Shown: positions 1-9,200, numbered from the stretch's first letter. The stretch: DNA of 64,000 nt from Sedimenticola_A sp040506895 (GCA_040506895.1 JBEVVY010000001.1:930001-994000); one strand, 5' to 3'. The notes: generated by a model not told the origin, from the sequence alone. Numbers and translations are program-made.

Positions 1-407
1 TGGGCAATGCCCGAATCGAGGGCATCGAACTGCAACTGGATACCAGCCTATACGGCTGGAACAGCCGCCTGACCCTCAACCTGCTGGACCCAATTGACGA
101 ATCCACCGGCAAGATCCTGCCAAAGCGGGCCAAGCGCAGCCTGCGACTGGACCTCGACCGGGAGTTCGGGCGCTGGAGCCTGGGCGGTACGCTCGAGGGT
201 GAGAGCGGACGCTGGAACAACCCGGCCAACACGGTCCGCCTGGGTGGCTATGCGACCCTGAACCTGCGGGCCAGTTACCGGCTGAATCCCGAATGGCTTG
301 TCCGTGGCACCATAGACAACCTGTTCGACCGTGATTACGAAACGTCTGACGGTTACCCCATGCCGGGACGTGAATATTTCATCTCTGTAATTTATCAACC
401 TAAGTAG
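1..407 (+). CDS. btuB: C-terminal part of a BtuB-like TonB-dependent outer-membrane receptor (partial)
   Basis: The open frame enters from the left edge (first whole codon at base 3) and ends with TAG at 405-407, giving about 134 residues. They alternate polar and hydrophobic residues like outer-membrane beta-strands and end with the receptor signature NLFDRDYE, a YPMPGREYF segment and a strand closing VIYQPK. This is the end of the beta-barrel of a TonB-dependent receptor. The signal peptide, TonB box and plug domain lie outside the window. The cobalamin specificity is inferred from the genes that follow (TonB, CobO, BtuF, BtuC, BtuD, CobQ), not from the barrel itself; another corrinoid or iron-chelate substrate cannot be excluded. 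Confidence 0.85.
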   Translation, partial: GNARIEGIELQLDTSLYGWNSRLTLNLLDPIDESTGKILPKRAKRSLRLDLDREFGRWSLGGTLEGESGRWNNPANTVRLGGYATLNLRASYRLNPEWLVRGTIDNLFDRDYETSDGYPMPGREYFISVIYQPK

Positions 408-414
408 GCCCTAG

Positions 415-1299
415 ATGATCCATACAGCAGGCCAGCAACACCATCTGCAGCAGGGAATGCTGCTGGCCCTGCTGGGCTCATTCCTGCTCCACGGGATTCT
501 GCTGGTCAGCCTTCATTCGTCACCAGGGCAAAAGATCAGCGCAGGAAACGGAAGCGGGCCCTTGCATATAGAAATGATCAAGAGCCCTGCCCAACCTGCG
601 CTCGCTTCAAGTGCCAATCAACCAGCAGATTCTGAAGAGATGCTGCCTGACGTTCTCTTTCAGGATCTTCCTCCACCCTCAGCGGGTACCAGGGAGAAAC
701 AGGACGGGATAAAACCTGAACCGGAGACTCATAAACAGATCCAGAAGCGGGTGGTTGCAGCAACACCTCCACCCCATCCGCAACAGCAGTCTGTAGACCG
801 TCCGCAGCCCAAACGACCAGTAAAACCTCAACCGAAAGTAGTTAAAGAGCGGTCCCCCGAAGCGGTTCAACCCGCTGTATCCAAGTTGCCTGAGATCGCC
901 TCGAACACCGCCCCCTCAACATCAGAATCTGCGGTAGCGTCTATAGAACCGACATCGACAACGCCTGATCGACACACCGAAGACAGAGAGGCAATAAAAA
1001 CGGAAACCCGGCAGCAGGTTAAGCGCTGGCTCGAGCAACAGATCAACAAGCGTTTCAGTTATCCCAAGCTGGCACAACGTCGCAACCTGGAAGGTACCGT
1101 CCTGATCTTCCTGGTGGTTGAAACCGACGGACGTATCGAGGGGCTGGCGATCTCGGACAGCTCCGGCCACGGCGTTCTGGACCGCAATGCATTGGCCACC
1201 CTGCAGAAGATAAAACAGGTCCGGCTGGATACCCCCCTGCTGCTGAGCCAGGCCATGGAACTGACCCTGCCGGTCATCTACCAGCTCCACAAGGGCTGA
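415..1299 (+). CDS. tonB: TonB family protein dedicated to the cobalamin locus
   Basis: TonB carries proton-motive-force energy from ExbB/ExbD to outer-membrane receptors. The 294-residue protein has one N-terminal membrane segment (about residues 14-34), a long proline, lysine and glutamine-rich linker (about 60-190) that spans the periplasm, and a C-terminal TonB domain with the typical pattern YPKLAQRRNLEGTVLIFLVV followed by SSGHGVLDRNAL. It starts 7 bases after the receptor gene stops, so the two are probably co-transcribed. ExbB/ExbD are not in the window, so it must use ones encoded elsewhere. The position inside the B12 uptake operon suggests a receptor-specific TonB, which is inference. 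Confidence 0.9.
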   Translation: MIHTAGQQHHLQQGMLLALLGSFLLHGILLVSLHSSPGQKISAGNGSGPLHIEMIKSPAQPALASSANQPADSEEMLPDVLFQDLPPPSAGTREKQDGIKPEPETHKQIQKRVVAATPPPHPQQQSVDRPQPKRPVKPQPKVVKERSPEAVQPAVSKLPEIASNTAPSTSESAVASIEPTSTTPDRHTEDREAIKTETRQQVKRWLEQQINKRFSYPKLAQRRNLEGTVLIFLVVETDGRIEGLAISDSSGHGVLDRNALATLQKIKQVRLDTPLLLSQAMELTLPVIYQLHKG

Positions 1300-1335
1300 A
1301 CTCCGTCCAATGATCGAAGACCAGGAAAACGAACA

Positions 1336-1944
1336 GTGAACCAGGAAGCGCATCGCAACGAACGACACAAGGCCAGGATGGAGCGTAAAAAGGCGGTGAT
1401 GGACGACCGCATCCACAAGGCAGACCAGGAACAGGGCCTGTTGCTGGTACACACCGGTAATGGAAAGGGCAAGAGCAGCTCCGCCTTCGGCATGCTGGCC
1501 CGGGCCCTTGGACACGGCATGCGCGGCGCGGTGGTTCAGTTCATCAAGGGCAAGGACTCCACCGGGGAAGAGCGCTTTTTCTCGAACCTGCCGGAAGTGG
1601 AGTTCCACGTAACGGGCGACGGTTTCACCTGGGAGACCCAGAACCGCGAACAGGATATCGCCACCGCACGCAAGGGTTGGGAACTGGCCCTGGGGCTATT
1701 GCAGGATGAGCGCATCGACATGCTGATACTCGATGAACTCAACATTGTCCTCAAGGAGCGTTACCTGCCGGTGAACGAGGTGCTGCAGGGACTGAACCGG
1801 CGCCCCGCCCACCAGCACGTAGTGGTGACCGGGCGCGGTGCCCCCCAGGAACTGATCGATGCCGCCGACACGGTGACAGAGATGCGCCTGGTGAAACACG
1901 CTTTCAGCGCCGGCATCAAGGCACAACCGGGGGTCGAGTTCTGA
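1336..1944 (+). CDS. cobO: cob(I)yrinic acid a,c-diamide adenosyltransferase
   Basis: This cytoplasmic enzyme transfers the 5'-deoxyadenosyl group of ATP to the cobalt of reduced corrinoids. The 202-residue protein shows the CobO/BtuR/CobA-type P-loop HTGNGKGKSSSAFG (about residues 39-52), the MLILDELN segment (Walker B-like), VVVTGRGAP, and the usual C-terminus ending in PGVEF. Length fits the family. The start is GTG; the basic N-terminal extension before the P-loop is normal for the family. It is one base upstream of the btuF-like gene and belongs to the same operon. It is unrelated to PduO or EutT types of adenosyltransferase. Confidence 0.93.
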   Translation: MNQEAHRNERHKARMERKKAVMDDRIHKADQEQGLLLVHTGNGKGKSSSAFGMLARALGHGMRGAVVQFIKGKDSTGEERFFSNLPEVEFHVTGDGFTWETQNREQDIATARKGWELALGLLQDERIDMLILDELNIVLKERYLPVNEVLQGLNRRPAHQHVVVTGRGAPQELIDAADTVTEMRLVKHAFSAGIKAQPGVEF

Positions 1945-1945
1945 G

Positions 1946-2770
1946 ATGCGGCTTTACGCACCGATCGCACTTGTACTTCTGCTACTCAGCGCAACATCGA
2001 TTGCTGCCGAAAAGCCGATGCGCGTGGTCTCCACCAACCTCTGTACCGACCAGTTGCTGCTGATGCTGGGCGATCCGGAACAGATCACCTCGGTCTCCCA
2101 CCTCGCGGTGGAACCCGAGAGCTCCTACATGGCGAAGCAGGCTATCGCCTACCCACTCAACCACGCCGAGGTGGAGGAACTGCTGAGCCTGAAACCGGAC
2201 CTGATACTGGCCGGCGCCTTCACCAAGAAGGCGACCCTCAACCTGCTCCGCAACCTCGGTTACCGGGTGGAGGTGTTTCCCCTCACCTCCAACATCGAGG
2301 AGATAAAGCGGAACACGATACGAATGGCTGAACTGCTGGGCCAGGAGGAGAAGGGCCGCCTTCTGATCTCGGAGATGGAACGCCGTATCGCCGAGGCAAG
2401 GGCAAAGGTACCGCAAAGCGCCCTGCCCGCCCTCTTCTACCAGCCCCGGGGTTACACCAGCGGCCGCAACACCCTGCACGACGAGGCGCTGAAACTCACG
2501 GGCTGGCGCAACGTGGCTTCCGAACACGGGGTCAACGGATACGGCGTCATCGACCTGGAGAGCGTTTTGCTGGCCAGGCCGACACAGTTCTTCACCTCCG
2601 ACTACGGCCAGGGTTCAGACTCCCTGGCCCAGCGCCAGCTGCACCATCCGGCGCTGAAGCGGATCACCGGTGGCCGCCCCATGATCAATGTCGGCTTCCG
2701 TTACTGGATCTGCGGCGGCCCGATGATCGCAGACGCCATCGAACAGCTGGCGGAGATCCGCAACCGATGA
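1946..2770 (+). CDS. btuF: periplasmic cobalamin-binding protein of the B12 ABC importer
   Basis: The 274-residue protein begins with a clear signal peptide (MRLYAPIALVLLLLSATSIAA) and then reads as a periplasmic binding protein of the BtuF/FepB fold: RVVSTNLCTDQLLLML, EELLSLKPDLILAG and a long central helix rich in charged residues. It would deliver corrinoid from the periplasm to BtuCD. Its stop codon overlaps the permease start by four bases (ATGA), so the two are translationally coupled. Substrate is inferred from the operon; iron-siderophore binding proteins have the same fold. Confidence 0.85.
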   Translation: MRLYAPIALVLLLLSATSIAAEKPMRVVSTNLCTDQLLLMLGDPEQITSVSHLAVEPESSYMAKQAIAYPLNHAEVEELLSLKPDLILAGAFTKKATLNLLRNLGYRVEVFPLTSNIEEIKRNTIRMAELLGQEEKGRLLISEMERRIAEARAKVPQSALPALFYQPRGYTSGRNTLHDEALKLTGWRNVASEHGVNGYGVIDLESVLLARPTQFFTSDYGQGSDSLAQRQLHHPALKRITGGRPMINVGFRYWICGGPMIADAIEQLAEIRNR

Positions 2771-3789
2771 GCAGCGTCACCCTGAAGACCCCGAGGGAGA
2801 TGAGCCAGGGAGCGCTGATGGCCCTTCTCGGACTGCTGGTGATCAGCCTACTGATCATCTCCCTCTTTATCGGCAGCAACCCCATTCCGGTCTTCCAGGC
2901 GATGCAGGAGAGCCTGGATGATACCCCCACGGTACTCTCCATGATCCTCACCGAGGTGCGGCTGCCCCGGGCGCTGATCGCCGCCTTTGCAGGCGCCACC
3001 CTGGGACTCTGCGGTGCGGTGATGCAGGGGCTGCTGCGCAACCCCCTGGCAAGCCCCGGCCTGATCGGCAGCTCCAGCGGTGCCGCGTTCGGCGCCGTCG
3101 CGGTGCTCTACTTCGGGCTCAGTGCCGGCTTCTGGGCAGCCCTGCCACTGGGAGGCATGCTGGGAGCCCTGGGTGCCACGCTGCTGGTCTACCTGCTGGC
3201 GGGCCGGGACGCCTCCATCGTCACCCTGATCCTGGCGGGCGTGGCCATCAACTCCCTGGCCCTGGCACTCATCTCCCTGCTGCTGAACCTGGCTCCCAGC
3301 CCCTACGCGGTGCGCGAGATCGTACTCTGGATGCTCGGCTCGGTGGCCAGCCACAGCATGAACGAGTTCTGGATCATGCTGCCGGGCATCCTCCTGGGCG
3401 GCCTGCTGGTGACCGGCAACGGCCGGGCCCTGGACGCCCTCACCCTGGGCGAGGATACCGCCCGCTCCATGGGCATCAACATCGTGCGTCTGCGCTGGCA
3501 GCTGTTCCTGGCAGTGGCCCTTGCAGTGGGCTCGGCGGTTTCCATCACCGGCGCCATCGGCTTTGTCGGGCTGGTGATACCCCACCTGCTGAGGCCGCTG
3601 GTGGGCTACATGCCCGGCCGCCTGTTGCCGGTCAGCGCCCTGGGTGGTGGCGCCATGCTGCTGATGGCGGATATCGCCGTGCGCCTCTTTCCCGCCGGAA
3701 CCGAGATCAAGGTGGGCGTACTGACCGCCCTGGTGGGCGCCCCCTTCTTCCTCTACCTGATTCTCAAAACCAGGCGGGTACAGCTATGA
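2767..3789 (+). CDS. btuC: FecCD-family permease of the cobalamin ABC importer
   Basis: The 340-residue inner-membrane protein is strongly hydrophobic with about ten predicted helices. Family signatures are visible: LRLPRALIA-like VRLPRALIAAFAGATLGLCG near residue 60, GLLRNPLASPG, and the coupling region GAIGFVGLVIPHLLRP near residue 260 that contacts the ATPase. Length is typical of BtuC/FecC/FecD. It would form a homodimer with BtuD on the cytoplasmic side. Both ends overlap neighbours by four bases, consistent with one polycistronic transcript. Confidence 0.9.
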   Translation: MSSVTLKTPREMSQGALMALLGLLVISLLIISLFIGSNPIPVFQAMQESLDDTPTVLSMILTEVRLPRALIAAFAGATLGLCGAVMQGLLRNPLASPGLIGSSSGAAFGAVAVLYFGLSAGFWAALPLGGMLGALGATLLVYLLAGRDASIVTLILAGVAINSLALALISLLLNLAPSPYAVREIVLWMLGSVASHSMNEFWIMLPGILLGGLLVTGNGRALDALTLGEDTARSMGINIVRLRWQLFLAVALAVGSAVSITGAIGFVGLVIPHLLRPLVGYMPGRLLPVSALGGGAMLLMADIAVRLFPAGTEIKVGVLTALVGAPFFLYLILKTRRVQL

Positions 3790-4583
3790 ACAGGCTCGAA
3801 GGCAGAGGTCTCCGGGTCGAGATCGCCCGTAATGCTATCCTGCAGGAGACAGACCTGCGGCTCGCTCCCGGCGAACTGCTGGGGCTGATCGGTCCCAATG
3901 GTGCCGGCAAGTCCACCCTGTTGCGCGGACTGGCCGGCCTGCTCGAACCGACCGCTGGTGATATCGCCCTGGATGGCGAGGCACTGCAGAGTTACAGGCC
4001 GGAGATCCGTGCCCGCAAGATCGCCTACCTTGCCCAGAACGGGGAGACACACTGGCCGATCCGGGTGCAGCGCCTGGTGGAGCTGGGCCGTACCCCCCAT
4101 CTCAGCGCCTGGCAGCGGCCGGACGGCAGGGACAAAGAGATCGTGCAGGATGTCATGCGGGCCACCGACACCTGGTCGTTGCGGGAGCGCATCTTCAGTA
4201 CCCTCTCCGGTGGCGAACGGATGCGTGCCCTGATCGCCAGGGCGCTGGCGGTGGAACCGGAGATCATTCTGGCGGACGAACCGGTGGCGGCCCTCGACAT
4301 GGCCCACCAGCTGGATGTGATGGAGCTGCTGCTCAACCACTGCAGCAGCGGCGGCTCCGCCATCGTCGTGCTCCACGACCTGCCCCTGGCGGCCCACTAC
4401 TGCCACCGCCTGCAGCTGCTGCACAACGGCCGGACCCTGGCCGAGGGTGCGCCAAGCGAGGTACTTTCGGAACAGAACCTCGCCCGGGCCTACAACCTGG
4501 TGCCCCGGGGAGAGGGGTTTTCAGCCGACACCTTCAGGCTCCCCTGGGCAACCACCGGCAAACGGGACGGCAGGTCACCATGA
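3786..4583 (+). CDS. btuD: ATPase subunit of the cobalamin ABC importer
   Basis: A 265-residue ABC ATPase with Walker A GPNGAGKST (about residues 37-45), a Q-loop in IAYLAQNG, the signature LSGGERMRALIARAL, Walker B EIILADEP followed by the D-loop AALD, and the switch histidine in VVLHDLPLAAHYC. These are all intact, so an active ATPase is expected. It would energise BtuC. The gene overlaps the permease upstream and cobQ downstream by four bases each. Specificity for B12 rests on operon context. Confidence 0.9.
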   Translation: MNRLEGRGLRVEIARNAILQETDLRLAPGELLGLIGPNGAGKSTLLRGLAGLLEPTAGDIALDGEALQSYRPEIRARKIAYLAQNGETHWPIRVQRLVELGRTPHLSAWQRPDGRDKEIVQDVMRATDTWSLRERIFSTLSGGERMRALIARALAVEPEIILADEPVAALDMAHQLDVMELLLNHCSSGGSAIVVLHDLPLAAHYCHRLQLLHNGRTLAEGAPSEVLSEQNLARAYNLVPRGEGFSADTFRLPWATTGKRDGRSP

Positions 4584-6046
4584 GCATCCACACCCTGATG
4601 ATCCAGGGCACCACATCCGATGCCGGCAAGAGCACCCTGGTTGCAGCCCTCTGCCGTGTCTTCATGCGCAGGGGACTCAGCGTCGCCCCCTTCAAACCCC
4701 AGAACATGGCCCTCAACAGCGCGGTGACTCCCGAGGGGGGCGAGATCGGTCGTGCCCAGGCGGTGCAGGCCCAGGCGGCCGGTCTGGAACCCCACGTGGA
4801 CATGAACCCGGTACTGCTGAAACCCAATACCGACACCGGCTGCCAGGTGATCGTGCAGGGCCACGCGGTGGAGAACAACATGGGCGCCTGGGGTTACCAC
4901 GCCTACAAATCCACGGTCATGCCCTCGGTAATGGAATCCTATCGCCGGCTTGGCGGGAACTATGACCACATCCTGGTGGAAGGAGCCGGCAGTCCCGCGG
5001 AGATCAACCTGCGGGAGGGCGACGTGGCCAACATGGGCTTTGCAGAAGCGGCCGACTGTCCCGTGCTGCTGGTGGCAGATATCGACAAGGGGGGTGTCTT
5101 CGCCCACCTGGTGGGCACACTTGAACTGCTCTCCCCTTCAGAGCAGGCGCGTATCGAGGGGTTCATCATCAATCGTTTCCGGGGCGACCTGGGCATACTC
5201 CAACCCGGCCTCGAGTGGCTGGAGGAACGCACCGGCAAACCGGTGCTCGGCGTGTTGCCCTACCTGCACAACCTGCACCTGGAGGCTGAGGACGCCATCG
5301 CCAGGGGCGTAGAGGGCGCCACTGAAGAGCACGCCCTGAAAGTGGTGGTGCCGGTCTTTCCCCGTATCAGCAACCATACCGATCTCGATCCCCTCAGGTT
5401 CCACCCCAAGGTGGAGGTCACCTGGGTGGGAGAAAACCAGCCGATGCCACCTGCAGACCTGATCATCCTGCCCGGCTCGAAGAGCGTACGCTCCGATCTG
5501 CAGTGGCTGCGCAGCCAGCACTGGGACCGGGCCATCGACAGGCACCTGCGATACGGCGGCAAGGTACTGGGCATCTGCGGCGGCTACCAGATGCTCGGCA
5601 GGATGCTTCATGACCCCGACGGCATCGAAGGTGTTGCCGGAAGCAGCGCCGGTCTCGGCCACCTGGACCTGGAGACCCGCCTGGAGCCCGAGAAACAGCT
5701 GAAGCGCGTCTCCGGCACCCTCAACCTGGCTGAAGCACTGGTCACCGGCTACGAGATCCACATGGGGGTCAGTGATGGCCCCGACCGGGAAAGAGCCCTG
5801 GTGGATCTCACGGATAGCACCGATGGCGCCCTCTCACCGGACGGACAGGTTGCCGGCACCTACCTGCACGGCATTTTCGAGACCCGTGAGGCCTGCAACG
5901 TACTTCTTGAATGGGCCGGCCTCTCCCGGGCCGATGCCCCCGACTACCATGACCTGCGTGAACGGGAGATCGACCGCCTTGCGGACGCAACGGAGCAGCA
6001 CCTCGATATCGACCGCATCCTGGCCATAACCTGTTCACAAAAGTGA
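4580..6046 (+). CDS. cobQ: cobyric acid synthase (glutamine-hydrolysing)
   Basis: CobQ/CbiP amidates the b, d, e and g side chains of adenosylcobyrinic acid a,c-diamide. The 488-residue protein has the N-terminal ATP-binding motif QGTTSDAGKST (about residues 9-19), the conserved PFKPQNMALNS segment, EGAGSPAEINL, DIDKGGVFA, and a C-terminal class I glutamine amidotransferase domain with nucleophile Cys333 in GICGGYQMLG and a histidine in TYLHGIFE. Length is typical. It is the last gene of the uptake block and links uptake to the late biosynthetic genes at 12916-17682. Confidence 0.95.
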   Translation: MSIHTLMIQGTTSDAGKSTLVAALCRVFMRRGLSVAPFKPQNMALNSAVTPEGGEIGRAQAVQAQAAGLEPHVDMNPVLLKPNTDTGCQVIVQGHAVENNMGAWGYHAYKSTVMPSVMESYRRLGGNYDHILVEGAGSPAEINLREGDVANMGFAEAADCPVLLVADIDKGGVFAHLVGTLELLSPSEQARIEGFIINRFRGDLGILQPGLEWLEERTGKPVLGVLPYLHNLHLEAEDAIARGVEGATEEHALKVVVPVFPRISNHTDLDPLRFHPKVEVTWVGENQPMPPADLIILPGSKSVRSDLQWLRSQHWDRAIDRHLRYGGKVLGICGGYQMLGRMLHDPDGIEGVAGSSAGLGHLDLETRLEPEKQLKRVSGTLNLAEALVTGYEIHMGVSDGPDRERALVDLTDSTDGALSPDGQVAGTYLHGIFETREACNVLLEWAGLSRADAPDYHDLREREIDRLADATEQHLDIDRILAITCSQK

Positions 6047-6126
6047 TCCGCACCGGTCCCGCCTTTTGCATGATGGTGGAAAATAGTCATAATGAAGACC
6101 TTGCCTGCCACAAGGGTAATGTCGAC

Positions 6127-7095
6127 ATGCAGGGATCGCTTCAGCACCGGATCGGGATCCAACTACTCGCCGCACTTTTCCTGGCGGCGCCCCTGTCTGT
6201 TGCCGCAATGCAATCCCAGCAACCCGTCAATGCAGCCAACCTCTCTCCATACACCAAGCTGACACGCACAGTGGCTGATGCAGGCCCTCTGCAGCGACAG
6301 GATTTCGCCTGGATCGCCCTCTCGGAGATCGCCCACGCCTACGAACAGGAGCTGAAGAACAGCGGCCTGGAGCAGCCCAACAGCCGCAAAAGGGTTCTGA
6401 AGCTTGCGCGCTGGCGCAAGGGGATACGCAGTTTCATCGAACAGCTGCATGGCCATATCGACCTGCTGCAGAGAGCTGAAGACGTACAGCTCCAGGCGGA
6501 TGGATCGGGACCGGCCATCCTCTTCATCGATGACAACCCGGTGGTATTGAGCGGCCCCGAGAACGGCATGGCGAAGCTGATGGAGCAGCGCATCATCGAC
6601 AGCTACTGTTCACTGCACGACTGCAGTACTCTGCAGAAAGCACCTGAACCGCCGAAACTCGATGAGCGGCCCATAGCCGGTGGCAAGTGGATATTCCAAC
6701 ATGGACGCTTCGCCCGCTACGAAACACCGGACAACCTGGTGTTTGTCTTCAGAAGCCTTGATGGACGCAGCGAAAAACAGCAGGCCTGCGAAAACATTGC
6801 GTCGGAACTGCGCCAACTCGCAGCAGCCATACGCCAGGCGAAGCGGGCGGGACACCGGATCGACTGGTCCATGCTGACCCTCCAGCCCCTGGAGAACAAC
6901 AGCAAGTCACATGTCCTGCTGAACGGAGATGGGGATTACCTGCAGCTGGAACTCCCCTACCTGCAACGTAGCCAGTTGCTGGATGAAAACCTGGTGCTCT
7001 GGACGAAAAAGAGAAGCAGCGGAGACTCCACACCCGCAACCTTCATCAACACCGATCGGATTCTGAATACACGCACTGACCAGAGTCTGGGTTAG
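6127..7095 (+). CDS. unrecognised secreted or periplasmic protein
   Basis: About 322 residues from ATG 6127, which gives a good signal peptide (hydrophobic LLAALFLAAPLSVAA about residues 10-25). A GTG at 6043 overlapping the cobQ stop would add 28 residues before that signal, which I consider less likely. After the signal the protein is soluble and mixed alpha/beta, with two closely spaced cysteines (YCSLHDC) and no motif I recognise. It ends with a polar tail. It sits directly behind the B12 uptake operon on the same strand and may be co-transcribed, but nothing in the sequence links it to cobalamin. Confidence 0.6.
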   Translation: MQGSLQHRIGIQLLAALFLAAPLSVAAMQSQQPVNAANLSPYTKLTRTVADAGPLQRQDFAWIALSEIAHAYEQELKNSGLEQPNSRKRVLKLARWRKGIRSFIEQLHGHIDLLQRAEDVQLQADGSGPAILFIDDNPVVLSGPENGMAKLMEQRIIDSYCSLHDCSTLQKAPEPPKLDERPIAGGKWIFQHGRFARYETPDNLVFVFRSLDGRSEKQQACENIASELRQLAAAIRQAKRAGHRIDWSMLTLQPLENNSKSHVLLNGDGDYLQLELPYLQRSQLLDENLVLWTKKRSSGDSTPATFINTDRILNTRTDQSLG

Positions 7096-7473
7096 TCACA
7101 ACATAAAAAGCCACGCAGCTTCTGAATTGTGACTGCCGACTGCCAGAAGCTGACGATAACAAATGTGAACTTCATAGGCCGCTAACCGCCAGGAGCGGGA
7201 ATTGAGACGCAAAAAACCAGAGGTCGGCTTTTGCTGATTAGCAGTCGGTCGATGATTTTCTCTGACTTCTGCAAACAGCAAGAAGCTGACATAGTGGATT
7301 CATCCAAATCCGATCAGGGATATATTTCCATTGAGTGAAACTATTATTAAATATTTAGAATCAGTGAAAATAACTGTTTTCAAAAATTGTAAATATTATT
7401 TTGTGTATGCTAGGTTTTACGAACAGCCACACTGTCTGATATTGGAAAAAGAAATATTCACAAGGAGATCTTA
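7096..7473. other. AT-rich intergenic stretch with decayed repeats
   Basis: No gene is supported in these 378 bases. The first half contains short degenerate repeats: the word AGAAGCTGAC occurs near 7147 and again near 7280, and a segment near 7175-7200 (CCGCTAACCGCCAGGAGCGG) resembles dispersed palindromic repeats seen in other gammaproteobacteria. The second half (7310-7440) is very AT-rich and probably carries the promoter of the next gene, which has a strong ribosome-binding site (AAGGAG) at 7461-7466. Confidence 0.5.
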
Positions 7474-7854
7474 ATGAAAAAGAACGTGTGCATCATAACT
7501 ACTTCTGCAATGTTGTTTTTTGGAGGGGCTACAATTGCCGGAGAGAGACTTGATAACGAAGCTCTGAAAGCATTTTATACGGACAGAACAACGATTGCTG
7601 AAAATCATAAATATGGCAGCGTGAAGACATATTTTGCAGCAGACGGCACTATCACTAGCATAGGATCAGATAGTAAGCGAGTAGGAAAGTGGTGGATCGA
7701 TGGCGATAAAAGATGTGTACAGTGGAATAATAAGAAAAAAGCGTTCTGTCACTATACCGAAAAAAATGAAGATGGAACACATACACTTGTTCATTTTAAG
7801 AATGGGAAAAGACTCGTTGAAATCAAGGATAACCCGGAAGGTAATCAACTCTAA
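7474..7854 (+). CDS. small secreted protein of unknown function
   Basis: The 126-residue protein starts at an ATG preceded by AAGGAGATCTTA. It has an N-terminal signal peptide (MKKNVCIITTSAMLFFGGAT, probable cleavage after IAG). The mature part contains GKWWIDGDKRCVQWNNKKKAFCHY, written here only as landmarks: a WW pair and two cysteines in a lysine-rich context, as in small periplasmic barrel-like domains with the pattern of DUF995. That family match is tentative. Base composition is clearly more AT-rich than the cobalamin genes, which suggests a different origin. A rho-independent terminator follows, so it looks monocistronic. Confidence 0.7.
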   Translation: MKKNVCIITTSAMLFFGGATIAGERLDNEALKAFYTDRTTIAENHKYGSVKTYFAADGTITSIGSDSKRVGKWWIDGDKRCVQWNNKKKAFCHYTEKNEDGTHTLVHFKNGKRLVEIKDNPEGNQL

Positions 7855-7875
7855 TAAAGATTTAATGATCCAATG

Positions 7876-7898
7876 CCCGTCCCTGTGACGGGTTTTTT
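7876..7898 (+). terminator. rho-independent terminator
   Basis: Perfect 6-bp stem CCCGTC/GACGGG (7876-7881 with 7887-7892), 5-base loop, followed at once by six T. It lies 22 bases after the small secreted gene ending at 7854. Confidence 0.85.
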
Positions 7899-8000
7899 AT
7901 TTCCTCTTTTGGTAGAGAAGCGGACGTTGAAAAGACAGGTTTGCAGTGAAAATCTTGCCTAGCTGCATTTAAAAAATACAATAAACAGAAGGAGTCTGAA

Positions 8001-8042
8001 ATGAAGAAACTAGTCGCAGTATCAATTTCCCCACATATGTAG
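8001..8042 (+). pseudogene. truncated start of a secreted-protein gene
   Basis: AGAAGGAGTCTGAA followed by ATG at 8001 opens a frame that reads MKKLVAVSI, the usual beginning of a signal peptide, but it stops after 13 codons (TAG at 8040-8042). Directly after it comes a short repeat (8046-8065, CATATGGGATCAGAGTAAAC) also found in similar form at 10352-10370. The picture is of a gene cut off by insertion or deletion of a repeat element. A functional leader peptide is less likely. Confidence 0.45.
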
Positions 8043-8299
8043 CCACATATGGGATCAGAGTAAACTTTCTCTATCATCTAAATGTAATACTGAATATTTA
8101 TCTTAGGTAACAAAATTATAGGCATAACAAAGTTTGTTGCCCCTTTCCAAATAATATGCTACTTAAAATAAAACGTACGTCTTCCACCCACGTACTGCAG
8201 GAAGCACATGACTATTAGTCTATAAGGATATAGACATGGAAAAAGATTCGTTACTCAAATAAACAGAATAAAAAATATTTTTACAAGGAGGTTTATTCA

Positions 8300-9145
8300 A
8301 TGCCAATTCGTTATACAACGGTTCTATCTCTTATTGTACTTGCAGCGTTCCTTTCTGGGTGCAATTCCAGTGGTGGAGTGAAAGAAGGCGCAGGCCTTGA
8401 AGAAAAAGTAATAACTGTCTCAGCAAGGGAAAACACAACAATTAAATTTGCATACAAAAAACATGCTAACCCAATTGCTCATATTATAGCTTTTCCGGGT
8501 GGAAAAGGATTAAAGGGCATTAAGGATGGCATGTTTGGCACTTATTTCGGCAACTACGATAAATGGAGAAGTTTTACAATCAAGGCTAGAAAGACATTCC
8601 ACTCGAATGGATTTTCTGTTGCTGTTGTAGAAACCCCATCCGATAAAAAAAATGGTGGCTTGGGTGGATTCAGGGAGTCTGAAGAGCATAAGCAGGATAT
8701 CGCAGCCATCATTGCTCACATGAAGAAAGATGCTGATGTTCCAGTTTGGCTACTTGGACATAGCAGAGGAACAGTCGCCGCGGCAGCACAAACGATAAAC
8801 CTGGGCAAAGACCTTGTGCAGGGTGTGGTGTTGAGCGCAAGTATTGCTGCTGGCCGCCCAGTTGATACTTATGTTCCTGATATGCCTTTAGATAGAGTTT
8901 ATGTTCCTGCCTTGGTTATGTCAGCAGAGAACGACCTTTGCGATGAATGGACCCCTAAAGAAGCCGCCAAAATAATTGGTGAAAAACTTGTTAATTCACC
9001 AAATGCAAAAGTGCATTACTTTAAAGGGGCAAGCCACCATCCCAGGCCGCATATAGTCTGCAAAACAAACTCTGCCCATAGCTATGGTAGTGCTGAGTAT
9101 AAAGCAGCTGATTTGATATCCGGTTTTATCAAAGAAAACATCTAA
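8300..9145 (+). CDS. alpha/beta-hydrolase lipoprotein
   Basis: The 281-residue protein starts with a lipoprotein signal (LSLIVLAAFLSGC, lipobox LSGC with Cys21), so it is probably membrane-anchored in the periplasm. The nucleophile elbow is GHSRG (LLGHSRGTVAAAAQ, about residues 153-157), preceded by an oxyanion-type FPGGKG segment. A late Asp (SAENDLCD) and His (SHHPRPH) could complete the triad. The ribosome-binding site AAGGAGG is strong. Substrate is unknown. A terminator hairpin follows at 9179. A second hydrolase lies convergently at 9472-10278; the two are similar in layout but only distantly in sequence. Confidence 0.8.
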   Translation: MPIRYTTVLSLIVLAAFLSGCNSSGGVKEGAGLEEKVITVSARENTTIKFAYKKHANPIAHIIAFPGGKGLKGIKDGMFGTYFGNYDKWRSFTIKARKTFHSNGFSVAVVETPSDKKNGGLGGFRESEEHKQDIAAIIAHMKKDADVPVWLLGHSRGTVAAAAQTINLGKDLVQGVVLSASIAAGRPVDTYVPDMPLDRVYVPALVMSAENDLCDEWTPKEAAKIIGEKLVNSPNAKVHYFKGASHHPRPHIVCKTNSAHSYGSAEYKAADLISGFIKENI

Positions 9146-9178
9146 CCGGATGATGGATTGTACAAAGCTGATTATTAA

Positions 9179-9200
9179 GCCTCGCTATGCGGGGCCTTTT
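9179..9200 (+). terminator. rho-independent terminator
   Basis: Stem GCCTCGC/GCGGGGC (one G-T pair) with loop TAT, 9179-9195, followed by CTTTTA. It lies 34 bases after the lipoprotein hydrolase gene. Confidence 0.7.

Noticed and set aside
2848..3585. Long - strand frame opposite btuC
   Set aside because: Antisense shadow caused by high GC in third codon positions; no start signal and glutamine/glycine-rich nonsense composition.
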